Shown: piece by piece, positions 1 to 29,559 of the stretch
Layout: every line of letters starts with the position of its first letter
Position numbering within the stretch: position 1 is the first letter of the stretch
DNA from: Doris montereyensis
Lineage: Eukaryota > Mollusca > Gastropoda > Nudibranchia > Dorididae
Assembly (NCBI GenBank): GCA_037039925.1
Contig: JAXRKP010000356.1
Span: 20,001 to 84,000 of the forward strand
Direction: 5' to 3'
Length of the DNA stretch: 64,000 bases
Notes under the pieces: model-generated
Database searches by the model: none
Told to the model about the DNA's origin: nothing
Seen by the model: the letters and a program-made list of their open reading frames with translations, nothing else
Made by a program: the position numbers and the translations under genes

Positions 1-823
1 TAATTTCCCCAACTCACAGTCAAGGGGACTCCAGTATTGAAGCAATCAACGTCGAATCGCACTTCTTATTGAATGGGAATCACAGATTGCTGTTTGTATG
101 GAACGGCGCTAATTTCAGACATGACGATGTCTCCATCAATTTACTCTTGGTTTTACTTGTATTGTGTCGACTCTTTGATTTGAATATTTTCAATAGCATT
201 TCTTGTGAACTGATTTCACGAAGCACTTGAAAATTCATTTTCTAAGTCACTATGGACTTTCACGAAAGACTGTGTTGGAATCAGCACAAGAGACTAGATA
301 TAAATATGTGACACTTAAGCGCACTCTCTGACGCACCTATTCTCGATCTTTCAAGCGGTATTTGAAAATGAATGCAAATTACAGTTCCATCCAGAATATT
401 AGGTTGAGCTCCTCCATCGTTGACATCATCCCGTCCTGAATGAAGATACATGTGTATATTTCTCATTTCTGTCACCATGAGACGTAACATGATATTATAG
501 CACTGAAATCAAACAGAAATAAAATTTAAGCCATGAGTTCACCGCAACCACATATCATTTACATTTGATACTTTTGCAGCTCTTTGGCCTTTTAACCGGT
601 TAGCTCTGACTCTGGCTGATGTTGTTTTTCCAGTTCTCGAACTCCGTGTCGTTATCTCTCCAATGCGCTCGAATGTCGGTGTTATCAGTTGGATTTAGGC
701 TACCGCTGTGCTTGGCGACCTAAGAATTACACTGGTTCTAATCAGTTGCAGGGTTGGACGGAGTTTTATCTCATTGCCTGAGTCAAACACATAGCCTCGA
801 CAAACTTCGATCTTTCATAAGGA

Positions 824-850
824 AGTAGCTGGTAGAGGAAAATGGCGCCC
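824..850 (+). promoter_or_regulatory. Candidate promoter motifs upstream of gene A
   Basis: An AAAATGGCGCC motif, matching the known YY1-type core AANATGGCG, lies near 838-848. A GGAAGT ETS-like core lies just upstream, about 225-245 bases before the ATG of gene A exon 1. The inverted copy at about 25594-25626 keeps both motifs. Motif matches alone are weak evidence. Confidence 0.3.
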
Positions 851-1071
851 ACCGTCAAGCCATTTTGTTGTCTCTTTCATGTGTGTTTCTTAAAACAATA
901 GACCGTGTTAGATGGTGTTTGTTTTTGGAAGATACTAAACTCTAAAAACACCAATATTATCTTCTTCTTCATAAAATCATATCGTAAATAAAGTGTACTC
1001 GTTAAAGTACTTGAAGAGAAACCTTCCTTGGATTTCAATCACGTTTTTCAACCCGGAAGCATCGTTTCAGA

Positions 1072-12833
<11,762 letters not shown>

Positions 12834-13011
12834 TGACAGATCAGAATCAGAAGGATACTTGTTTCCGGTCGTAATGAATTTGTGAATTCTGTGATCAGTC
12901 GCTCTGTATGCACGGGTGTGTTTACGGTTCCTCGGGCTGGCTATTATCATGACGATAGAGGTGTGACTGAGAAACTCACTGCCTTTAACTAACTTTACAT
13001 AAAATTCCTAA

Positions 13012-13017
13012 AATAAA
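13012..13017 (+). terminator. Polyadenylation signal of gene A
   Basis: An AATAAA hexamer lies about 180 bases after the gene A stop codon. It is the nearest canonical signal on the coding strand in AT-rich 3' sequence. Confidence 0.5.
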
Positions 13018-13154
13018 TCGTACCCAAAAGCCATAAATATGGTATTATGCTATAATGTTTATACAATATCTCAATTGCAACAGTCTTCTTATACTGTAAC
13101 AAGGGGGGCACATACATGTACACACACGCAACGAACGCATGATGACATAATGAG

Positions 13155-13200
13155 TATGTGTGTGTGTGTATAAACTGTGTGTGTGTGTGTGTGTGTGTGA
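13155..13200 (+). repeat. (GT)n microsatellite
   Basis: Short GT arrays in the sequence 3' of gene A. Confidence 0.85.
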
Positions 13201-13479
13201 ATGAAAAGAAACCTCATTAGGACTGGAAACAAGATCCTGCCTTACGCAAATATATTTCATTCACCAACAAGAGCGGTTTTGGTTTGGTGGCTGGAAGATA
13301 AACACCATGAAAACAATACAACGGGCAGTGAGCAACGCTAAACAAGCAAATCGTGACTGAGATAGACGTGGTGTTGACAATCTGTTCAAAGATATGAAAA
13401 GACAAATAACAGACCGGAACGACAATGGAAGAAAAATACAACTTTTGCCATCATGTTTATGAGAGCAAGATAATTGATT

Positions 13480-13960
13480 TCAACCAGGGCCCTGAACATC
13501 ACTGATTTTTAACCAAGCCCTGTGAATATCATTGATTTTCACCAGGGCCCTGTGATCTCATTTATTTTGCATCAGGGCCCTGTGAATATCATTTATTTCC
13601 ACTAGGGCCTTTCGAATATGATGATTTCCACCAAGACCCTGTGATCATCATTTATTTCCACCAGGGCCCAGTGAATATCACTGATTTCCACCAGGGCCCT
13701 GTGAACATCACTAATTTCCACCAGGGCAATGGGATCATCACTGATTTCCACCAGAGCCCTGTGGACATCACTTTATGTGATCTTCATTTATTTCCAACAG
13801 GGCTCTGTGAACATCACTGATTTCCACCAGTGTCCTGTGAACATCACTGATTTCTCCTTTTGTTTGTGAACATCACTGATTTTCACCAGGGCCTGAATCC
13901 ATTCTGAACATCACTAATTTCCACCAGGGCCCTTTGAACATCACTGATTTAAACCTTTTC
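13480..13960 (+). repeat. Minisatellite, ~30-base unit, 3' of gene A
   Basis: About fifteen units built on CATCACTGATTTCCACCAGG plus GCCCTGTGAA, with decayed units toward both ends. Confidence 0.9.
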
Positions 13961-13987
13961 ATCTGAAAATTGTAAATATCATATCAT

Positions 13988-14527
13988 CATTATTATATTC
14001 ATTGTTATCATCATTATCATGTGTTATTATTATTATTATTGTAATCATCATTATTATCAGAATTGTATAACAAGACCTCTTGACCGCCGAGTCCAGATCC
14101 GGCACATATATCTAGAATCCTGCTGTCGAATTTGTTTCCTAAAATAGATGCTGCTGCCTCTGCCATCTTTTGAGGCCACAATAGCTTAGACTCTCCATAT
14201 ACTGCAACGAAGATACAATTCACGTCACACTACAAGATAGTAGTCTTTTTGTTCTGACATGTTAATTTTCTTATCATTTAACTCTTAAACGATGTTTTCT
14301 TGAAACTGTGAAGTCAAGATATATTGGGTTTTTTAGTGGGTGTTTTCATTTACACTCATTAAATTAAGAGGAATCCCATATTAATATGAGTGTCAGACAG
14401 ATTGTGATAGTATATGATTTGATTTTTAGTCCTTCTTTCTCGTTGAAATGTTCTCTTGTTTTACCTATCTGATCTTCCTGTCTGTCAAATTTCTGTCTGT
14501 CTGTCTGTCTGTCTTTCTGTCTGACTC

Positions 14528-14558
<31 letters not shown>

Positions 14559-14560
14559 GT
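13988..14560 (+). repeat. Second inverted-repeat segment, left copy
   Basis: This stretch returns in reverse complement at 19400-19963, at roughly 90-95% identity by eye. It includes a methyltransferase-like exon and a CTGT/CT-rich tail. In the right copy it is joined directly to the inverse of base 5917, so 5918-13987 is absent there. Confidence 0.88.
14077..14201 (-). CDS. Isolated SAM-methyltransferase-like exon
   Basis: On the minus strand an acceptor (TTCGTTGCAG|) opens a frame reading YGESKLLWPQKMAEAAAS, then RILDICAGSGLGGQE before a weak |GTCTTG donor. ILDxxAGxGLxGQE matches methyltransferase motif I, the SAM-binding glycine loop. The layout recalls METTL27 (WBSCR27)-type proteins by memory. 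No neighbouring exons were found on this strand, so it may be an orphan exon or part of a gene broken by the rearrangement. It lies inside the 13988-14560 inverted repeat. Confidence 0.5.
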
Positions 14561-14690
14561 CTACTCTCTACTCTCTCTCTACTACTACTCTCTCTCTCTC
14601 TACTCTACTCTCTCTACTCTACTCTCTACTCTCTCTCTACTCTGACTTCTCTACTACTACTAGACTCTCTCTCAGTCTCTCTCAGGCCGG
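14490..14690 (+). repeat. (CTGT)n and CT-rich microsatellite
   Basis: Degenerate CTGT, CT and ACTCT repeats. Its inverted counterpart is the GA/CAGA tract at 19156-19450. Confidence 0.85.
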
Positions 14691-14694
14691 CCAT

Positions 14695-15990
14695 TGTCTC
14701 ATTCTCTCATCTCTCTGGATTGTAATTCTGTGTGATTTAGAAAATGTTAATGAAATGTTCTCAATTTCCCCTACCTCTTTATCTTTCTCTTTGGGTATTA
14801 CTTGTCTCAATAGGTTATTTATGATATTTTTAACATTATTCATCAGATCTCTCTCTCTTCTCTGATCAATCTCTTAACATCATTCTGCGGTTAAACACAA
14901 GACAATGAATTATCAGTTATATCTCTGATTCATTCTCTCTCTCTCGATATCTCGTCTCTCTCTTAGTCTCTTCTCAGGAAAGGTTATCGTCAATCTGCTC
15001 TTCTCATTGATCACATGACCTTGTTCTCTCTCTCATGTCAACAAGCTCTCGATTCTCTCAATCACTCTCTGATGATCTCTAAACTCGTGGTTCGTATATT
15101 TCTTCAGCTCGTATTATCTCTGTCTGACAATGCCATCTCTGACTACTCGACGCCCCTTCCATTCAAATATAAAAAAAATTTCTTTGTATATATTAACATT
15201 CTGCATTTATCATGATTCATGAATATTGAAATATTTAATCATTTGAATAATGTAATGTAAAAACAAAAACATGGAGATTTCCATCCTAAAAGATACTCAT
15301 GATCAATATTTCTCTCCTGATTTGGAAGTACTCATTGGCCGATCCTTGGAGATCCCAGGCCCTTAATGTCTCAGTCCAGACTTTAAAGGCAGCCATGGCT
15401 ATAATTTCATCTGAAATTCGTTGCCTTCACCAAAGGACGAATAGACACGTGTATACATCTGCTAGGGAAATATGTATAAGATGGATCTTAAACCGCTAAT
15501 TTTAGTTTTATCTACATCTCTCTATATAATGTAAGCGTCTGAATTGATCGCGCTGTGTGCGTCAAAGGCCTTGGGTTGCCAGACCTACGAGAGTTAATGA
15601 TGTTTTGAATGTAGGTTCGAAATGATTCCGAGATCGTTTTCATTTTGAGAAATGTTATCTAGATCTACCAAAACTGACACTAAATTATGGAAAAAATATC
15701 ATTGCTCCTCGTCTTTGTGAGCTGAATTTTCTGATTCACCGATACCAAGAAATTCTAAACATGTTTTATGGGGAAAGTAGCGAAAAGATGATATATTATA
15801 ACAAATCAAGTTTTTTATTAGTAGTACCTACACCCGTAACCTCAGTATCGAGTACTGAATTCAATCTAACAATTGTATACGATATTACCTGGGGTGTAAC
15901 GTGTTTATATATTATCATTCTCAGTTGGTCATTCTTTGTGCGTCAAAGGTTCTGTTTACAATACACTAGTGAAGGTAATGGCATACGATA
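14695..15990 (+). other. Loop sequence, CT-rich then AT-rich, nothing recognised
   Basis: Scattered CTCTCT tracts to about 15150, then AT-rich sequence without a supported gene, repeat or RNA. Confidence 0.45.
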
Positions 15991-15994
15991 ATGG

Positions 15995-16107
15995 ATGTCT
16001 CTGAGCCCCGTAGGAAGAAAAACGAGACAAATACAAGGAATAGACAGATACAAATCCTGGCCAAACTATGCGGATCAGCCATGGCTTCACCCGCGACCTC
16101 TGCGTTA
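15995..16107 (-). mobile_element. SINE-A fragment, inverted, head to head with next copy
   Basis: The reverse complement carries the GACGCAGAGGTCGCGGG box region, GGCCAGGATT and CTGTCTATTCCTTGTATTTG of SINE-A, abutting the plus-strand copy at 16108. Confidence 0.65.
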
Positions 16108-16345
16108 GGGAACGTAGTTAGCTCGGTTGGTAGCACGCTTTCTTTTCATGGCGAGGTGATAAAGGTTGCCGACGCAGATTGATAAAGGTTTGATCCCCAT
16201 GGTGGTCAGGATTTTTTCTGTCTATTCCTTGTATTTGTCTCGCTTTCTTTTTTTGATGTTCCTATGAGTGCTTTCATATTATCTTATGTCGTACCTTCAT
16301 TTGACATGCCTCTTGCCTCACTGTTTGTCGTTATCTACGTTATAT
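16108..16345 (+). mobile_element. SINE-A, plus-strand copy
   Basis: tRNA-like head GGGAACGTAGTTAGCTCGGT with an A-box (TAGCTCGGTTGG) and a B-box (GGTTTGATCC), then a conserved body (CTGTCTATTCCTTGTATTTG, TTTCATATTATCTT). Flanks CTGCGTTA and CTACGTTA are a possible 8-base target-site duplication with one mismatch. Confidence 0.78.
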
Positions 16346-17032
16346 TACAATACACTAGGAGCAATCATATTTTGAGACAATGGTTTCTAAAAGATCCCAA
16401 GATGGTTTTTATTTGATTAATTTTTCTGCCAGAAGAGACGTTAAACTAAAGTGTGATTCACTCATGTCACCGTTTTAAACATATTTTATAATAATTATCA
16501 AGTTGGAATAGCATGGTTTCTGTTTGTGAAAAGAAAAGGGTAAAAAAGGGTTCTACCTGCATGACCTCAGTACCGGTATTGAGTTCGAATCGATCTGATA
16601 ATCTTACTTGACTTTACTGGGAGTATTACATGCTTGTATTATGTGAGTGTGTGAGAGTGTGTGAGAGTGTGTGTACGTATGTTATGGACATGTACAGACA
16701 CACACACTCTCTATAGTCCACGACCGATAGCCCAAAATAGGGATTTTCACAATTTCAAAGCTGATTTTTTTCAAATAACATAAATTAAATTTTTATGTTT
16801 TCTTCCCTTCTTTTTCGTTCAAAACACAGTTCATCATGTGAAATATATTATAACCTTTCTCACAAACTATACCTTGAAGTTTAACCATACATTTACCGTC
16901 TTAGGTCAATATTAATAGGTCAAAGGTCAAGGTATATAAGTGAGTTCGAAAAATATCATATTGCAAACTCTCGGTTGATTGTGATAATCATAAAGAAGGA
17001 GATTGTATGATTTTATATTAGATATTTTATAT
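16346..17032 (+). other. AT-rich sequence, nothing recognised
   Basis: Only a short GT/GAGTGT tract near 16640-16710 stands out. Confidence 0.45.
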
Positions 17033-17130
17033 GTATGCGTGTGTGTATTGTGTATGTGTGTATGGTGTCATGCTGTGTTGTGCATGGGCATGTGTGTGTG
17101 TGTATGTGTGTGTGTGTGTGTGTGTGTAAT
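17033..17130 (+). repeat. (TG)n microsatellite
   Basis: Interrupted TG array with TATG variants, just before the 54-base minisatellite. Confidence 0.85.
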
Positions 17131-17204
17131 ACCATAGGTGTATCTGTGTGTTTTCAGTCAGTATATGTATAACAAGATAACTTTGAATAATTGAAGTAAC
17201 CACA

Positions 17205-17722
17205 AACCCAACAAGTGGCAAACAGCCCAAATACTGGTCTGTGATAAGGGTTGTGTAACCAAAAACAAGTGGCAAACAGCCCAAATACTGGTCTGTGATA
17301 AATGTTGTGTAACCAAAAACAAGTGGCAAACAGCCCAAATACTGGTCTGTGATAAATGTTGTGTAACCAAAACAAGTGGCAAACAGCCCAAATACTGGTC
17401 TGTGATAAGGATAACTGGTCTGTGATGTTGTGTAACCAAAAACAAGTGGCAAACAGCCCAAATACTGGTCTGTGATAAGTGTTGTGTAACCAAAAACAAG
17501 TGGCAAACAGCCCAAATACTGGTCTGTGATAAATGTTGTGTAACCAAAAACAAGTGGCAAACAGCCCAAATACTGGTCTGTGATAAATGTTGTGTAACCA
17601 AAAACAAGTGGCAAACAGCCCAAATACTGGTCTGTGATAAGTGTTGTGTAACCAAAAACAAGTGGCAAACAGCCCAAATACTGGTCTGTGACAAGGGTTG
17701 TGTAACCAAAAACAAGTGGGCG
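17205..17722 (+). repeat. Minisatellite, 54-base unit
   Basis: Nine to ten nearly identical units containing AGTGGCAAACAGCCCAAATA and CTGGTCTGTGATAA. The unit length is a multiple of three and lacks stops on the minus strand, so all three minus frames stay open as 18-residue repeats. No sign of a real gene. Confidence 0.92.
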
Positions 17723-17811
17723 ACACAAAAGCCTACAACCATAAAAATGTTCATCTTTCTTTTTCACAAACATTGGTGAATAAGGCGATAATAATTTTCT
17801 CCTTGAACTTA

Positions 17812-18120
17812 AGGGGGCACGATGGTCCAAAGGCAAGGTTATGTTTTGCAACCAAAAAGCCACGGGTTTGCGTCCTGACAGGTTGAATATCTTGCTCGAG
17901 TTTTTAGGTAAACTCCTCCCCTCATCTAGATAGGTGGATCGACACCTAGTTTCATCGGAGACGAACGATTAAAAAGGAGGTCCTGTGCGCAGATCACAAA
18001 ACTCCTGTGCACGTTATGGATCATTTTCCTGATAGAAGGCAGTTCGCCTAAAAGCCTACCAAATACCTTAAGATCACCTTAGTTGAAGAAGTTGTGCATG
18101 TTGGTAAATCAAATCAAATA
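17812..18120 (+). mobile_element. SINE-B copy 1
   Basis: The head GGGGGCACGATGGTCCAAAG is followed by a degraded B-box and the shared body (AGGTGGATCGACACCTAGT, GCAGATCACAAAACTC) and ends in repeated AATCAAATCAAATA. Same family as 27430-27765. Confidence 0.75.
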
Positions 18121-18189
18121 AAACATGAATAAACAATGTTATACGATATTACAACGAAATTTTGCTTTCCCTCTTGTTGAAGGCAGCAA

Positions 18190-19150
18190 TGATAGATACG
18201 AAGGCTGCTAACTATTATATAGTCTATGATTGACTTTTCACATCTGTCTTCATTTACTCTTGTATATTTATTGTGGATATCTTTATGAGGAAAAATGTGT
18301 TAGCTATTTTCATGTTATTCTTTAAGCAAAAATCTATTAGTCTCTCTCCATTTGGAGAAGTTGTTGTCTCTCCTTCTTTACCTATTACTCCTCTGACGTT
18401 TCTACATTGTTGCCTACTCTAGAGTTTAAATCTCCTTAAACCATTAGTTCTTGTTTGTGTTTACTAGATTCTCTGCAGATATTTGTAATCGTTTTAAAGA
18501 TATCTTTTCTTCTTTAGTGGCGTCTTCGTTTGGTCTACAAGCTATAAATAATTTAATTACCTCTTCCATTTGGTATAATATTTACCTCTAATAGCCATGG
18601 GCTTATAAATTTCAACTTTCTAGTAAATTGTCATGCCGTTTATGCACTAAGAGGCCTACTCTTGCTCTAGCTCTATCTTTGACATCTACTCCTGAGAAGA
18701 TGAAAATATGATTTGGTCCTACATTTTCTATTCCTTGTCCGCTTTTCTTTGTTTCTGTAATGGTCAAAATGTCTACTTTGAATTGTTCCATTTCTTCAAC
18801 TAATTCTAACTCTTTTCCATTTATTGCCCTAACATTCCATGTTCCAAAAATCACAGTCCGTGTTCGTTTCCGTGTTCGTCGTTGAAAGGTCAAGCCGGGT
18901 ATATTGCATTTGTTTCTCTGAATCATTTTGGTTTTAGATAAGCAGGGGATTAGCCCATGTACTTTAAGTAGATGGTGGGGATGCCACCTTGATGCCCCCT
19001 ACCAGGCTTTGTTATTTTCTGTCAGTGCTAACCCTCTTAGCCTTTGGCCAGTCAAGTTGGCCTGCAAGGCAACAGGTTGTTTTCTGTCAGGGTTAACTCC
19101 CTTTTTAGCATTTGGTCAGCCAAGACCTGCCTGCAAGGTAGCAGGAGACT
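18190..19150 (-). mobile_element. RTE-like LINE copy 2, 5' portion only
   Basis: Minus-strand copy with two 5' monomers (about 19020-19150) and the endonuclease N-terminus (FGTWNVRAINGKELELVEEM, TETKKSGQG). It stops near the ATAGACTA..ATAATAGTTAGCAGC point. It has an intact 5' end and no 3' end, the opposite of ordinary 5' truncation. A (GA)n array abuts its 5' end. Confidence 0.85.
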
Positions 19151-19153
19151 CGT

Positions 19154-19963
<810 letters not shown>

Positions 19964-20029
19964 ACGCTGACTGGATCACTGAAACATAGTACATGTACTT
20001 GAAATAATTAAACTACGATGGATGCATAC

Positions 20030-24935
<4,906 letters not shown>

Positions 24936-25282
24936 ATATTGTAGTATTAGTATATGAGGGTCCTGGGGCAGGGGGGGGGGGGGTGTGACGAAAAGTCTGC
25001 TTAGTTAAAAAAAAGTTTGTTTTGAGTAAAGGTTCGTTTTTTTATGAATTGCATTGCCCAAAGGTTTACATTGAAGAATCCACCATTTATGTTGGTACAT
25101 GTTTTAGGTATAGACGTTGATAAACCATAGTACTGTGGTTTTAAAACTACTATAAATTGCTTTGATTGAAAGGCTGGGAGCAATGATTCATTCTTTACCA
25201 AAGCTTGACTTAGCACGATTTTAATTAGTATACGAATAATTTTGTATCTGAACAGTTTAAAAGAAAACCATTTTCAACTTAC

Positions 25283-25373
25283 CTGTAATTTCTGACATTA
25301 TTATCAATGATACCAAAATGGAGGTCCAACTTAATATGGACTTGTTGAGAAATGCGTGAATCTTGAAAACCAT
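25283..25373 (-). pseudogene. Inverted orphan copy of gene A exon 1
   Basis: The reverse complement repeats the 91-base signal-peptide exon of gene A with its ATG (start at 25373) and donor GTAAGT. The inverted duplication that carried it lacks exons 2-5. It could be transcribed toward the LINE, but no matching downstream exon exists on that strand before the join at 19964. Confidence 0.8.
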
Positions 25374-26444
25374 TCTGAAACGATGCTTCCGGGTTGAAAA
25401 ACGTGATTGAAATCCAAGGAAGGTTTCTCTTCAAGTACTTTAACGAGTACACTTTATTTACGATATGATTTTATGAAGAAGAAGATAATATTGGTGTTTT
25501 TAGAGTTTAGTATCTTCCAAAAACAAACATCATCTAACACGGTCTATTGTTTTAAGAAACACACATGAAAGAGACAACAAAATGGCTTGACGGTGGGCGC
25601 CATTTTCCTCTACCAGCTACTTCCTGTGAAAGATCGAAGTTTGTCGAGGCTATGTGTTTGACTCAGGCAATGAGATAAAACTCCGTCCAACCCTGCAACT
25701 GATTAGAACCAGTGTAATTCTTAGGTCGCCAAGCACAGCGGTAGCCTAAATCCAACTGATAACACCGACATTCGAGCGCATTGGAGAGATAACGACACGG
25801 AGTTCGAGAACTGGAAAAACAACATCAGCCAGAGTCAGAGCTAACCGGTTAAAAGGCCAAAGAGCTGCAAAAGTATCAAATGTAAATGATATGTGGTTGC
25901 GGTGAACTCATGGCTTAAATTTTATTTCTGTTTGATTTCAGTGCTATAATATCATGTTACGTCTCATGGTGACAGAAATGAGAAATATACACATGTATCT
26001 TCATTCAGGACGGGATGATGTCAACGATGGAGGAGCTCAACCTAATATTCTGGATGGAACTGTAATTTGCATTCATTTTCAAATACCGCTTGAAAGATCG
26101 AGAATAGGTGCGTCAGAGAGTGCGCTTAAGTGTCACATATTTATATCTAGTCTCTTGTGCTGATTCCAACACAGTCTTTCGTGAAAGTCCATAGTGACTT
26201 AGAAAATGAATTTTCAAGTGCTTCGTGAAATCAGTTCACAAGAAATGCTATTGAAAATATTCAAATCAAAGAGTCGACACAATACAAGTAAAACCAAGAG
26301 TAAATTGATGGAGACATCGTCATGTCTGAAATTAGCGCCGTTCCATACAAACAGCAATCTGTGATTCCCATTCAATAAGAAGTGCGATTCGACGTTGATT
26401 GCTTCAATACTGGAGTCCCCTTTGACTGTGAGTTGGGGAAATTA

Positions 26445-26835
26445 CTTTTTTTTTAATTAAGCACCCCCCCCCCCCCATCCATCTTGATATATAATTATTG
26501 TGGTTGCATCTACAAAACAAGAGAGTTCAATCATTGATACCAAATGTCTGATACCTAAACCTTCATCGTTTTAAAAATTGTTTTGAAGAAAAAACCCAAA
26601 ACGAACCAGTCCCAGGTTTTAACTTCCAGTTTGGTTTATTTCCATGATGAAAAAAAGCAATGGTGCGGGGTGGATTTTTTTCTATTTTCATTCTCCTAAA
26701 GCATACAAAATCTCTAAGGACATACCGTGTAGTTAATTATACTAGAGATATGCCTTTTCGTGTGCATTCAACACAATATAAGCTCATCTTAACATAATTT
26801 CAATTCATGTAATATTACAGAAAATAGAATAGATT
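26445..26835 (+). other. Sequence right of the duplication, nothing recognised
   Basis: It begins with T-runs and a C-run at about 26464-26476, immediately after the point where the arm match meets window base 1. AT-rich, no gene. Confidence 0.5.
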
Positions 26836-26927
26836 TGATAGATAGATAAATAAATAGATGGATGGATAGATAGATAGATAGATACATAGATAGATAGATA
26901 GATAAATAGATATATATATATATATAT

Positions 26928-27002
<75 letters not shown>

Positions 27003-27088
27003 TATGAATGGATAGATACATACATACATACATACATACATACATACATACATACATACATACATACATACATACATACATACATACA

Positions 27089-27121
<33 letters not shown>

Positions 27122-27265
27122 TGATAGATACATAGATTTAAAAAAGATAGAAAGATGGATAGAGAGAGAGATAGGTAGATAGATAGATAGATAGATAGAT
27201 AGATACATAGATACATAGATAGATAGATATGATAGATAGATAGATAGATAGATAGATAACTAAAT
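26836..27265 (+). repeat. (GATA)n and (CATA)n microsatellite
   Basis: GATA, TATA and a long CATA array, then GATA again. Confidence 0.95.
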
Positions 27266-27429
27266 AGACAGACAGATAGATACAATACTGGCAAGTGGCA
27301 GTAAGTTACTATCATTATATCATTGTCACTACTTACAGTCTCATTTATTGCACTATTGTAGTATGACATAGATTATAGATCAAAGAGTATTTCAGTATAT
27401 GCGAGGGTGTAAATAAGTTCGTATATGGT

Positions 27430-27765
27430 CTAGGGCGGGGAGGGACTCGGTAGTCCAAAGGCAAGGTGTTGGCCTCTCAATAAAAAGGCAGCGGGTTCGA
27501 GCCCCGCCGACGGTTGAAAGCTTGTCTCGAACTTTTTCGCGTATAATCTTCCTCTTCCCCACCAACCCCCACCCCCCCCCCCCCGTCCCAGGTAGGTGGA
27601 TCGACACCTAGTCCCACCGGAGACTGGCGATAGAAAGGAGAGCTCGTGTGCAGATCACAACACTCTGTACAGGTTAAAGACCCTTTGGCTGTTTACGTGA
27701 CAATTAAAAATCCTACCAAAATCCCGAGATCACCTCAGTTGTGGATGCGGGTACATCAAATCAAA
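27430..27765 (+). mobile_element. SINE-B copy 2, best preserved
   Basis: tRNA Leu/Ser-like head (GTCCAAAGGCAAGGTG, B-box GGGTTCGAGCCCC), a C-rich tract, then the family body with GTGGATCGACACCTAGTC and GTTAAAGACCC, and an ATCAAATCAAAT tail. No matching acceptor stem, so it is not a tRNA gene. Confidence 0.8.
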
Positions 27766-27805
27766 TAGGTATATGTGTGTGTATGAACTGAGAAAAAGGG
27801 GGGGC

Positions 27806-28532
<727 letters not shown>

Positions 28533-28559
28533 AGAGAGCGCTTTAAATGCATTACATGT

Positions 28560-28867
28560 GTAATGTTGCCATTAGCTTTCTTCTTTCCAAATATGCCATA
28601 ATCGTTTTCAAGAACAGCACATGCGTAAAGTTTCCCAATTGATTTAAACAAATACAAAATACCGAGTAAGTCCACAACAGACACCACCGCTAACGGGATC
28701 TCAGTACATGTAGCATTGAGCTACAGACATTTCACTAGTTCTTCATCTCTTCCCATATTAGTCTTCTTCTTTTACAATTTCACCCAGCCAATGTTTGTTC
28801 ATAATTACATCACAATTAGTTTTCATTTACGACATGTACACGTAATTCATTCAAACTTTATTTCGAG
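28560..28867 (+). other. Short unique spacer, nothing recognised
   Basis: Single-copy sequence between the GA array and the 44-base satellite. Confidence 0.45.
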
Positions 28868-29495
28868 ACTTCCCGAATGCGGTTTCCTTTGATTGATTGC
28901 AATCTACCACCGTTCTTTAAATGCAGTTTCCTTTGATTCATTGCAATCTACCACCGTTCGTTAAATGCGGTTTCCTTTGATTCATTGCAATCTACCACCG
29001 TTCGTTAAATGCAGTTTCCTTTGATTCATTGCAATCTACCACCGTTCGTTAAATACGGTTTCCTTTGATTCATTGCAATCTACCACCGCTCGTTAAATGC
29101 GGTTTCCTTTGATTCATTATTCATTGCAATCTACCACCGTTCGTTAAATGCAGTTTCCTTTGATTCATTGCAATCTACCACCGTTCGTTAAATGCGGTTT
29201 CCTTTGATCTGTCGGGCAATCTACCACCGTTCGTTAAATGCAGTTTCCTTGATTCATTGCAATCTACCACCGTTCGTTAAATGCGGTTTCCTTGATTCAT
29301 TTGCAATCTACCACCGTTCGTTAAATGCGGTTTCCTTTGATTCATGGCAATCTACCACCGTTCGTTAAATGCGGTTTCCTTTGATTCATGGCAATCTACC
29401 ACTGTTCGTTAAATGCAGTTTCCTTTGATTCATGGCAATCTACCACCGTTCGTTAAATGCAGTTTCCTTTGATTCATTGCAATCTACTACTGTTT
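28868..29495 (+). repeat. Satellite, 44-base unit
   Basis: About fourteen units of GATTCATTGCAATCTACCAC and CGTTCGTTAAATGCRGTTTC. An A/G variant alternates between successive units in the first half. Confidence 0.92.
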
Positions 29496-29559
29496 TATAA
29501 TGTTGTGATTTCAGGGCGAAATATGTAGCAACATAGAAAATATTTTTTAAAAATTTGAT

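Noticed and set aside
281..490. 69-codon frame identical in both arms (also 25954-26163)
   Set aside because: Identity reflects the recent duplication, not selection; no splice or start support.
17205..17722. Regular repeats suggestive of a CRISPR-like array
   Set aside because: Units are directly contiguous with no unique spacers, and the genome is animal-like.
17027..17863. Minus-strand frames up to 278 codons with an 18-residue repeat
   Set aside because: All three frames are open because the 54-base unit is a multiple of three without stops; no gene context.
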